A DNA stretch of 64,000 nt, taken from contig CP114481.1 of NCBI GenBank assembly GCA_027186245.1, positions 2,216,501-2,280,500 on the forward strand, in the 5' to 3' direction. This DNA comes from Coriaria nepalensis (Eukaryota; Streptophyta; Magnoliopsida; Cucurbitales; Coriariaceae). Below are positions 49,770 to 61,900 of this stretch, in pieces. The translations under genes and the position numbers were made by a program. The notes beneath the pieces were generated by a model, which made no database searches, had not been told where the DNA came from, and saw only the letters and a program-made list of their open reading frames with translations. The stretch's first letter is position 1, and every line of letters begins with the position of its first letter.

Positions 49770-52145
49770 ACTATGGAGAAATATATTCCTAAGAGGACAT
49801 CTATAGGGGAGTTATCTAATGTACCTAATGTGACTTGCGGTTCAAGTGAAAATTTGAAGAAAGCTCGTGTTGAGTTCAATGTAAATGATATTGTTGGTGA
49901 TTAGGGGAAGGAGAGATCAATTGATTCTTATGATATCCATATATACGAGATCAAATTCGTAGGAAATATTTGCTTAAGGGCCTTTGCCAACCTTGTGAAC
50001 ATAATTTTCCTAAAAGAAAATTTGGTAAAGATTAAAGAAACTTTAAGAGTTATTGGTTCAAAATTTTTGAATGGTTATAGTATAGTGTAGATATGGATGC
50101 CACATATTTTTTATGGTATTATCTATTTAAGTCATGTAAAGGGGCTCAAGGTCATGAGAAAGTGTTTATAGGGTAAGACTTTACAGATTAGAAAAATACA
50201 ATGAGAGTTTTTGCAGAACATGTCGGAGAAACTACTAGTATTCACAATGACTCTAGAAGAAAATGTGAAGCTTTGAAAAATTGATGAAGTATAGCATATA
50301 TGTTGTCTAATCAAAATCTTGATATTCAGAATTCTTACTGCATTCATTTGACTTCAGTGCTTGATTGTATTTGGTATCTCTTGGGTCAAGGTTTGGCTTT
50401 TCGTGGGCATGATGAGTCTAAGGGTTCAATAAATAAGGGTAATTTTCTTGAACTTTTGGAGTGGCTTAGCCAGCGTAAGAAAAAGGTTGTAAGGTCAGTG
50501 CTACTTAATACTCTCGAAAATAATCAAATGATATCATCAAAGATTCAAAATGAAATGGTTTATGCTACTACAATAAAGACTACAAACAAAATCGTTAAAG
50601 ATATTGGTAACTATTTTTTTTTTCTCTTTTAGTTGATAAGTTTCGGGACAGCTCAATAAAGGACCAAATGACAGTAGTTTTGTGTTATTTAGATAAGCAT
50701 AGCCAAGTGATTGAGCAGTTTATTATTATTCAACATGTAAATGACACTTGCTCTCAATCATTGAAAGCTGTTATTGATAGTTTATTTGCAACACATGGAT
50801 TGTCAATATTTAAGTCGAGAGGTCAAGGCTACAATGGGGCAAGTAATATGCGGGGTGAGCTTAATGGTTTGAAGACACTCATATTGAAGGATAACCCATC
50901 TGCTACTTATATTCATTATTTTGCTCACTAACTTCAGCTAGCTTTTGTAAGTGACACAAAGGGTAACTTGGAAGTTGGAGAATTTTTTTAATTCTACATC
51001 TCTTATCGTAAACATTTTTAGAGCTTTGTGTAGAAGAGCGGATCCTCTCCGACAAAGCCAACATAAGAAGCTAGTTGAACAAATAGAAAATATAGAACTC
51101 ACAAGTGGACAAGACCAGAATCAAGAAACCAACCTAGCACGACTAGATGATACTCATTGGAGTTCATACCATACCACAATAATTTGTCTTATTTCTATAT
51201 AGTCATCAGTATTGGACGTATGTGAAAATATAAAGATTGAAGGTTCAAAGTTAGAGCAAAAATCTATGACCAAAAGTTCGATGAGAACAATAGAAGATTT
51301 GAATTGGTATTTACTATGTTTTTGTACAAAAATGTAATGGGAATCATGAATGAATTGTCACATGCATTGCAAAGAAATGATTAAGATAATGAGAATGCTA
51401 TGAGATTAGTACAAGTGTGCAAACATCGATTGTAGCATTTGAGAGAATCTGGATGGGATGAATTTTTAAAAGAAGTATCAATGTTTTATGAAGAATATCA
51501 AATTGATAAATTATAAATCGAAGACTTTATTCCAGCACATGGGCGTCCCAAACGTGGAGAAGAAAAAAGAACTTATTTTCATTATTTTTGTATATAAATC
51601 TTTTGTCATGTTCTAGATATAGTTGCTCAAGAATTGAATAATCATTTTATAGAAGGAAATATTGAGTTACTTCTTTGCATTACATTTCTCAGCCCAAATA
51701 ACTCTTTCTATACTTTTGATCATCATAAGTTGGTACGTCTTACTCATCTTTATCCATTGGTTTTCTCAATGAGCGATCATTTGATACTAAAAGATCAACT
51801 TTACACTTATATTATTTATGTTCGAAATAATAATAAATTTTCCAACCTTCATGATATCTGAGGTCTTGCTAAGAAGTTAGATGAAACTAGAAAGAATGTT
51901 ATATTTCATTTGGTTTATCTACTAATTGAGTTAGCTTTAGTCTTACCAGTTGCAACTGCAACTATAAAAAGAGTGTTCTCTACGATGAATATTATTAAGA
52001 CTTACTTGTATTAATAGAATAGGAGATAAATGGATAAATGATAATTTGGTCGTACATATTGAGAGGGAGGTATTTAAAATAGTAGATAACAAAGACATCT
52101 TGCAAAAATTTCAAAATATATGTAGTCACAAATATTAATTGTGCA
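49770..52145 (+). pseudogene. hAT transposase pseudogene, ZMYM1-like, nearly full length
   Basis: Starts near MEKYIPKRTSIGELSNVPNV (49773). The TTF-type zinc-finger region follows in shifted frames (RRKYLLKGLCQP, HNFPKRKFGKD, YWFKIFEWL). Next come GSINKGNFLELLEWLSQRKK, then DUF4371 blocks (LDKHSQVIEQFIIIQHVNDT, LKAVIDSLFATHGLSIFKSR, GQGYNGASNMRGELNGLKTL, YIHYFAH), then NLARLDDTHWSSYHTT. The C-terminal dimerisation region follows (LVLPVATATIKRVFSTMNII). Many stops and frame changes. A TAGGGGTGCAC terminus in reverse complement lies at 52351-52361. The left terminus was not found because the 5' side runs into the copia-derived array. Confidence 0.9.
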
Positions 52146-52350
52146 TAGTTTATTTGAGTGATTATAGTTCTCTTTGAAGTTTTTCATTATTTTGTAATCT
52201 AATTGATTACAGTTTTATGCGCGATACGATTGTGATCCGCTTAAAATGTACTATTTACATTTATTGTCGGTTAAAATTCGACTGGCCTCAAATTTGTTGC
52301 TAGTTTCGCCACTATGGGTCAGGCCGAATTTTCTGGCTAATGGTTATTAT

Positions 52351-52361
52351 GTGCACCCCTA
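52351..52361 (-). repeat. hAT right terminal inverted repeat
   Basis: GTGCACCCCTA, the reverse complement of the TAGGGGTGCAC motif at 3464-3474. It follows the hAT transposase remnant by about 200 bases, the expected place for its right end. Confidence 0.55.
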
Positions 52362-53726
52362 ACTGCACCTAAATATGGATAATAAAAAAGTAATTTAAAA
52401 ATTTGAGAAATTTTTGTATGCACCATATACATTATTACTATTACGTGTGACATAATAAGTATAATTTTAACTATAATATCATTTTCAATATAATATATGA
52501 AAATAGTATTAGCTTTACCTTTAGGCAATTGAGGTAGGATCCACTTACAAAAGGATCCTAATTCTTGAAATACATATATATATTTATTAAAAAAAATGAA
52601 GATAGCTCATATTTTTATCTTTATATCTTTAATAAAAATAAAAAAATAAAAATAAAAATCTTAAATTGTGCGGTTATTTTCAATTAGCTCTCACACTAAG
52701 TACAAAAAGGTAATTCCTAATTTATTGCTATAGGCTAATTTATTGCTAATGAGTTAACCTTTAAAAAAAAAAGTCACTATAAAAATCACTAGCTTACTTA
52801 AAAGAAGAGCTTAATTATGATTTGACCCTGGATCCTAATTAAGTAAGAGCCATGAAAGTAATGTTTGAAATTAAAATCATATTCGTCATAATATATGATA
52901 TTTATAAGAATCTCTAAACAAAATTTATATTAAAAAAAAATTCATACAAATACATCAATTTATACAACTTATGCATCTAATAATAATGTAATAAGGAAAC
53001 ATTTCCTTTTTCTCTCTAAAGTGTCATTTCTTAAAGTTTACGGTGCTTGTAACTAATCAATCCTAGATTTAAGGATGTATAAATTGAGACATTGAAAGTT
53101 AAGGGTCATATTTGAGGCTTTTTAAAGTATATGTACTTGATTAGATTTGATATGAAGTTGAGGAATTAAGAGTGCAAACTGACCTAAATTAAAATAAAGG
53201 AAGACATGTGAATAGGGGAGAAAATTAAGAATAAAGTCAAAATTGTAGAATAAATTAGGGGTACGTAAAAAATTGATTACATAACTAATCCGTTTAAAAA
53301 TTGAATCGAGTATCTGTGAATTTAAATTAAAGTAGGTTCTCACATATTTAAACCAAATTTAACTCGAAGGATTTTGGCCGAGTGATGAGTTTGGAGCAAG
53401 CCTTTGCCGAAGGATTTTATTTGAGAATTAGGAACCAAATTGAGTCGATTTAGGGACTATTCGTGGCATTATGAAGTACAAGGACTGAATTGAGAAAATA
53501 TGTAAATTTCAGGGACAAAAACCATATATTGAAAAGAAGAGATTGCTTCAGTGTAACTGTGACATATTCGTGTCACAGACAAATAAGCCATCTGCAATTT
53601 GTATGCTCAGATAAGAAATCCAATCCAAAAAAGACTTCAAAAACTTCCAAATTAAATTCAAACGAGACTTCTAGTTTACTTCTCTACGCCTCCGCTATTC
53701 AAAAGCAAGAAATCCCATTTCAAAAA
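52362..53726. other. intergenic DNA and upstream region of the ligase gene
   Basis: AT-rich without a gene until about 53450. From 53490 a frame runs in phase into the ligase coding sequence, but its first 79 codons (Lys/Ser-rich, SCHRQISHLQF, NPKKTSKTSKLN) have no counterpart in the family as I know it. They may be 5' UTR or an added N-terminal extension. Confidence 0.45.
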
Positions 53727-56700
53727 ATGAGGAACAATTATTCAAAGTCCCATATCTGCCAGTGCCTGACCCGCATAGCAACTTCCGGGCGCAGTTTTCC
53801 AGTCACCATTTCAGGTGACCGGAAAAATACCGGCGAGAAATTCGTGGAGGGGGTACTGAGCCTGGCTAGTGGGTTACTCCAACTGGGTCTTTGTCCCGGA
53901 GACATTGTTGCTATCTCTGCTTTCAACAGGTTTGAATTGTTTAGGCCTGCAGTAATCCTAATTGACTGTAATTCATTTGCATTCTGAATTGGGTTTCTCT
54001 TGCTTTTTAGTGATTGGTACTTGGAATGGTTACTAGCCGTTGCATTTGTAGGAGGGATAGCTGCTCCTCTCAATTACAGATGGGTTAGTAAATTTCTATA
54101 TATGCATTTGCATATTACGTTTGTAGGTTGTACGTATACATGATAGTAAGTGAATAAAGCTAGCAATAATGGATAGAGAGAACTCTTATAGTTACCGCAT
54201 TTCCATGAATATAGAGAGAATTTCTAGGATACATATCCAATGGCTAAGATCATACCACATCAGCATATATTGTCAAGAAGGAATGATGTAACATGATTTC
54301 ACGACTGGTGTTAATGTGACGATGATCCCAGCTGTTGGAAGTAGATATGTGTACGGTGTGGTGGTATATGCCCGGTGCAGTTTCGGCACCGCACTGTACT
54401 AAAATTTTGTGATGCGTACTGCTCAATATAATACTATATTTTTGTATTTTGGACACTACGCTGACAGTACCGCATCGGTGAAATTCGGTGTTGTTGCGGT
54501 GTGATGTGCGGTTTTTTATTTTTTTATTTCTAATGACAAACAAAATATTTTTTTTTAGTAGCATAAATAATATAGTAATTGCCTAATAGATAGGGTTATC
54601 GATCCATCGACCCATCAAATAAATAAGAAGTTATAATCCTCGACGAGTCGAAAGTCCTATCAACCTATTGAGTAAACAATAAGTTATGATACTCAACTGA
54701 TTGAATGTCATATCGACCTGTCGAATAAACAATAAGTTATGATACTCGAAGGGTTGAAGGCCTCATTAACTCGTCGAGTAAACTCGAAGTTATGATACCC
54801 GATAGGTTAAAGGTTCCATCGATCTGTTGAGTAAACAAGAAGTTATAATACTCGACGGGTCGAAAACCTCATCAACTCATCGAGTAAATAAGAAATTATG
54901 ATATTTTACAGGTCGAATGTCTCATTTGTAGTATTGAATTCACAACCACGACGTGGATCTTACCAAGGGTTTTGGGCCTTTGCTACTCGGACAACCTCTG
55001 GGAATTAACTAGGTCCAACTTGGTTGACCTTCTTAAAACGCCATTTGGATTTAATTTAATAAATTTATAAATTCTAAAATAAATACATTGCGTCAATTTA
55101 AATCTAGTATTATATTAAAATCTCAGTTTTATAAATCTAGCTCTAAAAGCGCTGAGTCTAACTGGAAATTACATTATCATCTTGCATTCCTAAAAGTTGT
55201 TCTCTCTTTTTTAATAAGAGCGTATGTTTTTCTCTACTTGTAGAGCTCAGAAGAGGCAAGATATGCAGTTTCCTTAGTACAACCAGTTATGTTAGTGACA
55301 GATGAAAGCTGTCACCATTGGCACTCAATTTGTAAAGAGAATGAGACACTTTCTTCCATCAAGTGGTATGTTTCACTTGCTTCCCCTTCCTCATTTTTGA
55401 GGAACACCCAACATGGTATGTACTATGTAGTTTGTCTTTATTTTTTTTATTTTTTTTGGGTTTAAAAAAAATTAAATTACTGTTCTAACTCTTTTTGAAA
55501 TTGCCAGTATTAGACTCTGAAGAAATAAAGAAGAGTTATATAAGATCTCAACCATTGGATTACCTAACCGCCCCACAAGGTGCTGTTATAGTATGTTTCA
55601 CTTCAGGTACATGCGATGTGTATAATTTTTTATTTTTTCCCAAACTACATATAAGCATCCATGCAATGCAAATTTTGGCTCTGATAGCATTATAAATAGG
55701 CTTGAGTAACTCACTCTCAAAAGGTAGCTCAAAAGAGGATGATCCCAATCAATTTCCGATGTAGGACAAATGCAAAGTATAACATGTTTCAGTTTCACCT
55801 GTGATCATTAAGGGGTTTAAACTTTATGTAGGAACAACTGGAAGGCCAAAGGGAGTGACTATTACCCATTCAGCTCTAATTGTTCAATCCCTTGCAAAAA
55901 TTGCCCTTGTTGGTTACAATGAGGACGATGTAAGCCAGTGTGTGTATGTGTGTGTGTTTTTTTTTGAGTAAATTTCAAAAAGGTGATGAAAGGGTTTAAT
56001 CGTGTTTTTTTTTTTTTTTTGGTGTACAGGTTTATTTGCATACAGCTCCACTGTGCCATATAGGAGGGTTGTCATCTGCCATGGCCATGTTAATGAGTGG
56101 AGCTTGTCATGTATTTATACCTAAGTTTGAGGTTCAATCAGCTTTTGAAGCCATAGAACTATACAATGTAACCTCTCTTATTACTGTTCCCACAATGATG
56201 GCTGATTTAATTTCTTTTATCAGGTAACAAACACAAAATGAAACCATTTCTCTACCATATGACCAAACAAAACCTTGGAAAAGTATTGCTATTTCTTTTT
56301 CTTTTTCTCGGCTTAACGATCGAAATTACTGTTCTTGTCTTAGTTGTCTTAGTAATACGTTTTTTACACAATGGTCAAACAGAAGCTTTTGAAGTTTTGA
56401 GAAAATGTCGAACTTTTCTCACTTGAAGTTTGAAACAATTTTCCCAGAGAGAAGGATGATGATTGGAAAGGAAAAGAAAGTATAAAGAAGATACTGAACG
56501 GAGGGGGAAGCCTTTCAATGGAGCTAACCAAAGATGCAATTAAATTCTTCCCAAATGCCAAGCTTGTCTCGGCTTATGGTAACTTTCCCTTATCTTCCAC
56601 AATTTTCAGAGAAGAGAAGTTCATCCATGATAGAACATACTTGGAAGAAACTTGACAATACTGTTGCCTGATTTAGGGATGACGGAGACGTGCTCATCAA

Positions 56701-57732
56701 TTACTTTTATGCCCCTCTATGACCCAAAACCCGAAACCTCAAGCGAGTCAACCAAGAGAGTTGATCGTTCAAAGTCAAGCTCGGTTTATCAAGTGCAAGG
56801 TGTATGTGTAGGCAAGCCTGCTCCCCATGTAGATATAAAGATTTGTTTTGATGAGTCTTCTTCAAATGTAGGAAGGATTTTAACCAGAGGACCACATCTA
56901 ATGGTTACATACTGGGGTCAAGCTCCTCCAACTGACACTTGGTTCGATACGGGTGATGTGGGATCTGTCGATGATTATGGTAACATATGGCTTATCGGAC
57001 GGAAAAATGGAAGGATAAAGAGTGGAGGAGAGAATGTTTACCCTGAGGAGGTAAAAATCAAAATGTCGTGCTTTAGGGATGGAAACTTACTTTTCTAAGG
57101 CTAGTTTTCCATGGGAATGTTAGTGTTCATGTCAGGACGACAAATATTATATGATTCACTTTCTTACAGCTTACATTGTCCGAAAACTTAGGATGGTACA
57201 CTTTGAAAGTGAGTTCATCGTTAGGAAGATTTTAGCTTTCTTTCATGTTCTCTTCTATTCCTCATGAATATGAATTTCTTCTTAATGTAGGTTGAAACAA
57301 TTCTGTCGCAGTATCCCGGAGTTAGTATTTGTGTTGTTCTCGGAATTCCTGACAGCCGTTTGACAGAGATGGTTGTTGCTTGTGTTCAGCTTAGAGAAAA
57401 TTGGAATTGGTCTGATACTGCCTATGAAAACTCAAATGCAAAGAATGAGATGAAGCTGTCTAGTCAGATTCTTCAGAACTATTGTAGAGAAAATCACTTA
57501 ACCAGGTAAATTGATGTTGTCTGCTAAACAATAAATTCTTTTGATGGAATACTTAAAAGTGTTGCTCACTGTTTATGTTTGATTGTTTTTCATTTTTGGA
57601 AGGTTCAAAATTCCAAGAAAATTTGTTCTATGGAGGAAGCCATTTCCGGTCACCTCATCGGGAAAAATAAAAAGGGACATAGTTCGAAGTGAAGTTATAT
57701 CGAATTTGCAGTCTTTGCTGAGCAATCTTTAA
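53727..57732 (+). CDS. AAE14: 2-succinylbenzoate-CoA ligase, AAE14/MenE type (10 exons, 562 aa)
   Basis: Exons: 53727-53929, 54011-54083, 55244-55415, 55508-55606, 55832-55929, 56030-56223, 56448-56578, 56677-57050, 57291-57505, 57603-57732; 1689 nt in frame. It belongs to the acyl-activating (adenylate-forming) superfamily. The P-loop motif TSGTTGRPKG is at about residues 181-190, YGMTET at 323-328, WFDTGD and GRKNGRIKSGGENVYPEEVE follow, and the A10 lysine is Lys541 in SSGKIKRD. SHICQCLTR at the start, LYLHTAPLCHIGGLSSAMAM-like sequence and the length point to plant AAE14. That enzyme makes o-succinylbenzoyl-CoA from o-succinylbenzoate, ATP and CoA for phylloquinone synthesis. I chose the ATG at 53727 because family similarity begins there; the in-frame ATG at 53490 would add 79 residues. 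The C-terminus is SNL, a possible weak peroxisomal signal. No lesions seen. Confidence 0.95.
54290..54560. mobile_element. GC-rich hAT-like remnant in ligase intron 2
   Basis: An island with repeated GCGGTG/CGGTGTGGTG and CACCGCAC motifs in both orientations, typical of plant hAT subterminal repeats. No terminal repeats could be paired. It interrupts the largest intron (54084-55243) just before the 53-bp tandem repeat. Confidence 0.4.
54601..54930. repeat. 53-bp tandem repeat, five full units plus partial ends
   Basis: Five units of exactly 53 bp run from 54639 to 54903, each shaped CTCGACGGGTCGAAxxxxTC then ATCGACCxxTCGAGTAAACA, ending in AAGTTATGATA. Partial units lie on both sides. Each unit holds short inverted motifs (CGACGGGTCG, CGACxxGTCG). 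Units differ at roughly 15-25% of positions. They sit inside ligase intron 2. One isolated unit occurs at 25425-25480. Confidence 0.92.
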
Positions 57733-58946
57733 TATTTCTCTTATAATATATGTAAATAAAATATACTAAATATGCAAATCGGTAGAGGATCTACGATAAG
57801 ATGAATTTCTTTTCGGACAAGGAAAATGCCGGAAGAACCTAAGAGAAGACAGGGATAATCAAGAGAGAGATGGAGAAAACTTTTGTTCTATTGTTTGTTT
57901 TAGTTCTTTCTTTCAAGGGATTTAATGTACCATTCGGCTAAGCATTCATCTTGAATGAATCAAAGCCAAGAGAAACAAAAATATGTACGCAGTTGCTCTT
58001 TTTAACTGTTTAGTACGTATATCAACGAGCATTATAGGCAAGCATCACATCCAAACTAAGTTTCATTCGATCTCAATCGGACATTGTCAATTTTATATGT
58101 ATTAATCCATCGTAGCTACGGTCACCCACAAAATTCACTGATCCTCTCCTTTCTCTCGCTCTCCGGTTAAAGCTAATCCAAATAAAGCTAAACTAGATAT
58201 TCAGATATGAAGTCTATTTAATCCTTGTGGAACAAACATGAAATAATGAAATTGACTTCATTTTCTAGAAATTTTAACTTCCTATAACACGAAAATTGTA
58301 TTAAAAAAAAAAAAAAAAACCTCAACCCAAGATGTATGGAACTGATAGACTTTTCTATCACGAACTGAAAGAGAAAGAATATACCATTTAAAGAAGACAC
58401 TAATTCTTTTACTTGATGCATTACCTATAACCTGTATATACAGAAAAAACAGTATAAAGCTATAGAGAAAAATAAAAAAAAAGGCGAGGAAGAAGGCAAA
58501 CCCAAAATTATCAGCTGTGCGAGGAAGCTAATCTATTCCATCACAAAAGAATATGAGACACCCTTATATCCAAAAAGCGTGCAGGCTCCTCTTGTGTTTT
58601 CCTCTCAGCAAAAATGTGGTGCCACCTGTGTTTTATATCATTTGTATTCCTCAATTTTTTGACTGGATACCTCAAATTCTTCTGCTCTGTCTACGTTATA
58701 GTAATCTGCATCAGTTGCTCCTTGACAAAAAAGTAGAAGAGATTGATCGGAAACGTGCCTCCATGGAATGTTATCACGGCAAAATTTACATGGCATGAAT
58801 CTATTCAGTGAAAACAAACAGAAAAACAAATAAGATAATTATGAAATCTTCTGTCGTCAGATTATTACTTGATAAGAAAGGCCCCAAAAGTAGAGGGAAT
58901 GCAAAAATCAGTCGTGGTCAGTTGAAAATCAAAATTACCATAAAAC
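57733..58946. other. convergent intergenic region between the ligase and coiled-coil genes
   Basis: Holds the 3' UTRs of both genes. No open frame with family resemblance. The stretch 58500-58900 is less AT-rich and is probably 3' UTR of the minus-strand gene. A low-complexity A run is at about 58302-58319. Confidence 0.5.
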
Positions 58947-61900
58947 TTATCCAACTGCTTTAGTAGAATCTCCACTTAATTCTCGTCTTACAAGCTTCAA
59001 GATCTCAACAATCTGTAAGAAGCAAGAGCAAAAGCAAGATTTAAAAAAGAAAGAAACAATATTTTGATGGCACGTGTATAATCAAAATAAGTGGATGTTA
59101 ATGGGATAATTACAAACAGAGGCCGCCCACTTTTATGTAATCCACCCCAAAGAAAAACAAAACAAAACAAAAAAAAATTAAAATTAAAAGAGTGGTAAGA
59201 TTAAAGGTAAGGAGAAGCAGCTTACTCCAGTATAGTGCTGCAATATTGGTGAATAATGATCAAGTGCAATGTATATCTTTTCAAGAAGGCTTAAAAGCAT
59301 ATCCACTTCATCCCCCAAAAGATCAACCTGAAATAAAATCATTGAGAGAAAAATCATGCCACCTTGGATAAATAGAATAACCACAACTGAAAGCCATGTA
59401 AAATGTTTAAGGAGTTTCCTTGTATCTGTAAATAATTATTCTTCCATCCCTGTTTTATTCTTCATCTAAATTTAATTGATAATAAATAAAGCGATAAAAG
59501 TTTTTGAAATTGTACCAAATATGTACTCAGACAAATATGCTAAAATATTTTCTCAAGACTTTTACCATGTCATATATAGGTTTCCATAGTACTGATCACA
59601 AACCCAAACTCTATATGCAACCAGACAGCATTTTTCTTTTGAAGAAGAGAAATAAAAATTGATTCTAATTATAGCATGCCTTCAACACCAGATATTCAAA
59701 GAAGCTTCTTACCCAGAAGTGCAAAGCATTCATCTAATTGGTTACATGGGCAACTGCCACACAAATGCAGAACCTTACAAACTATTGGGACAGGGCCACA
59801 AGGTAAAGAGCCCAACTAAACTTTAATGTTTTTGTACCCAAAAGAAAAATATTATTTATGAAAAAATAAACAGCGGATGAAAGGTAAGTACAGGCTGTTT
59901 ATTACTTTTAACTTTTTCATTCTAAATAATTTGAAGCAATTACCAGAAAAGGTTGTTTCCACCTATTTGTAGTTCGACTACGATCACAACTCTAATTTGC
60001 GACTCCAAATGGTGATAATCATGGATATGATGATGAGGACTAAAATCTTATGATCCTATTGATAACACAAGCACACACAAACATATAATATATATATATA
60101 TAATCTTATGATCCTATTGATAACACAAGCACACACAAACATATAATATATTTATATATATATATATATTAGGGTCAGTTACATTTTTAGTTCCTCTATA
60201 ATTCGACTTTCAAGAATTCGTCTCTATATAATCTCTAGCCAACTTTTTAGTCTTTATGTTTTCAAAATCATACTTTTTAGTCCCTTTGACCATTTTCACA
60301 GCGACGACGCTGACGTGGTAATATTTTAACACATCGCATTATGTGATGACACATGTAAATCTAAATTTTTAATATGCCACAACTGCAATAAAAATATATA
60401 TACAAATTCGACCCAAATTATTGTCTTTCTTTACAATTTTGTTCCAGAGATTTATATATTTTCTTCCCTTTATTTGTTTTTTCACCCAAACCCCAATCTA
60501 GAGCTTGAATTCCATTGAGCTCCAGATTGGGGTAGGGTTGAAAAAAGGGAAAATAAATTAAGGGAAGAAAATAGAATATGTATAAATCTTTGGGACAACA
60601 TTTAAAAGAAAAAAAATTAATTTGGGTCGAATTTATCATTTTAATTTTTTGTTTTTGACGTGGCATTATTAAAAATTCTGATCTACATGAATCATCACAT
60701 CATACGTCTGTGTTAAATATTGCCACATCATCGTCGTCGCTGTAAAAAATGGTTGGAGGGACTAAAATGTCTGATTTTGACAACACAGGGACTAAAAAGT
60801 TGGCCGGAGATTGCATAGGCACAAATCATAAAAGTCGAATTACACAAGGACTATATATGTAATTTACCCTCTATATTATGTATATGTAACGAAATTTTAA
60901 GAGAGTATGCACATGACCCCTGAGCCCAGGACTTTCTGACATGAAATGGTGATTTTTTACAAACAACGTTAAGACTGTATAACTAAGTTGATGCAGTGTA
61001 TGAAGTAGTAAGTATGACAGTGAAGCATACCTCCTCTTCAGCCTTTTGAAGATCAGCACATCTCCTGTCAAGCCTCTCTTTATAAGTCGATTCTGTTTTT
61101 CTAATATTACTAGCGCTCTGGATAAGTAATCTTGATTGAGAACTTAGACCTTTTAACCTGAGTGCAAAGGCGAATGTCAACAATGGTTCCATATCAATAA
61201 AGATGACTCCAGAACTCTAATGACATATACAGCATAGATTATAACTAACTCATTTTGTGAGGGAAAAAAGAAGTAGAAAACAGCACATACAGTACCCACA
61301 AAACTCTAATGTAAGCAAAATGTATTCAGGAGCAGCTAGGAGTTTTCTGATTGCTCTAAACTTGATAAACCTTACCTAAACCCAGAACCTACAGGAGTGA
61401 TCCAAGTTTCAAAGTACAATAACTAAGATTCATGATTGCTCATAGAGATTTACTGAGTGATGACAGACACTCATAACTCACTCAATACAAATATTCAAAT
61501 ACAAGCATTATGGGACAAGCTTAGAATGTAAGTACCTTTTGCTATTCTCCGAAATATGTTGTGTCACTGTACATTCAAAACTAGCAATTTCTTTTGATAA
61601 TTGGTGGATAAATATGATCATTGACTCAGTTTGCTTCAGACGCTCTCTTTCTTCAGCTTTAACCAAAGATTGAAAATTTTGATATTCTTGGGCCACAGGA
61701 AGAAGCATCCTCCTCTGCTCATCAACTTCACTTAATTCTTTCATTGCCTGTTCAAATTTTTTATTTAACTCACAATTTTCCATCTTAAGCAGTTCAACTT
61801 TCTCAGATGCCACAGCCAAGTCTTCTTTTATAGCACTAGATATTGTATTGCTCTCCAAAATCAGTCTCTGCTGCTGGCTGATTTGGTCCATCAAATAGGC

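Noticed and set aside
53490..53726. Upstream in-frame start for the ligase
   Set aside because: Family similarity begins at MRNNYSKSHICQCLTR (53727). The preceding residues are low complexity. Kept as an alternative, not as the call.
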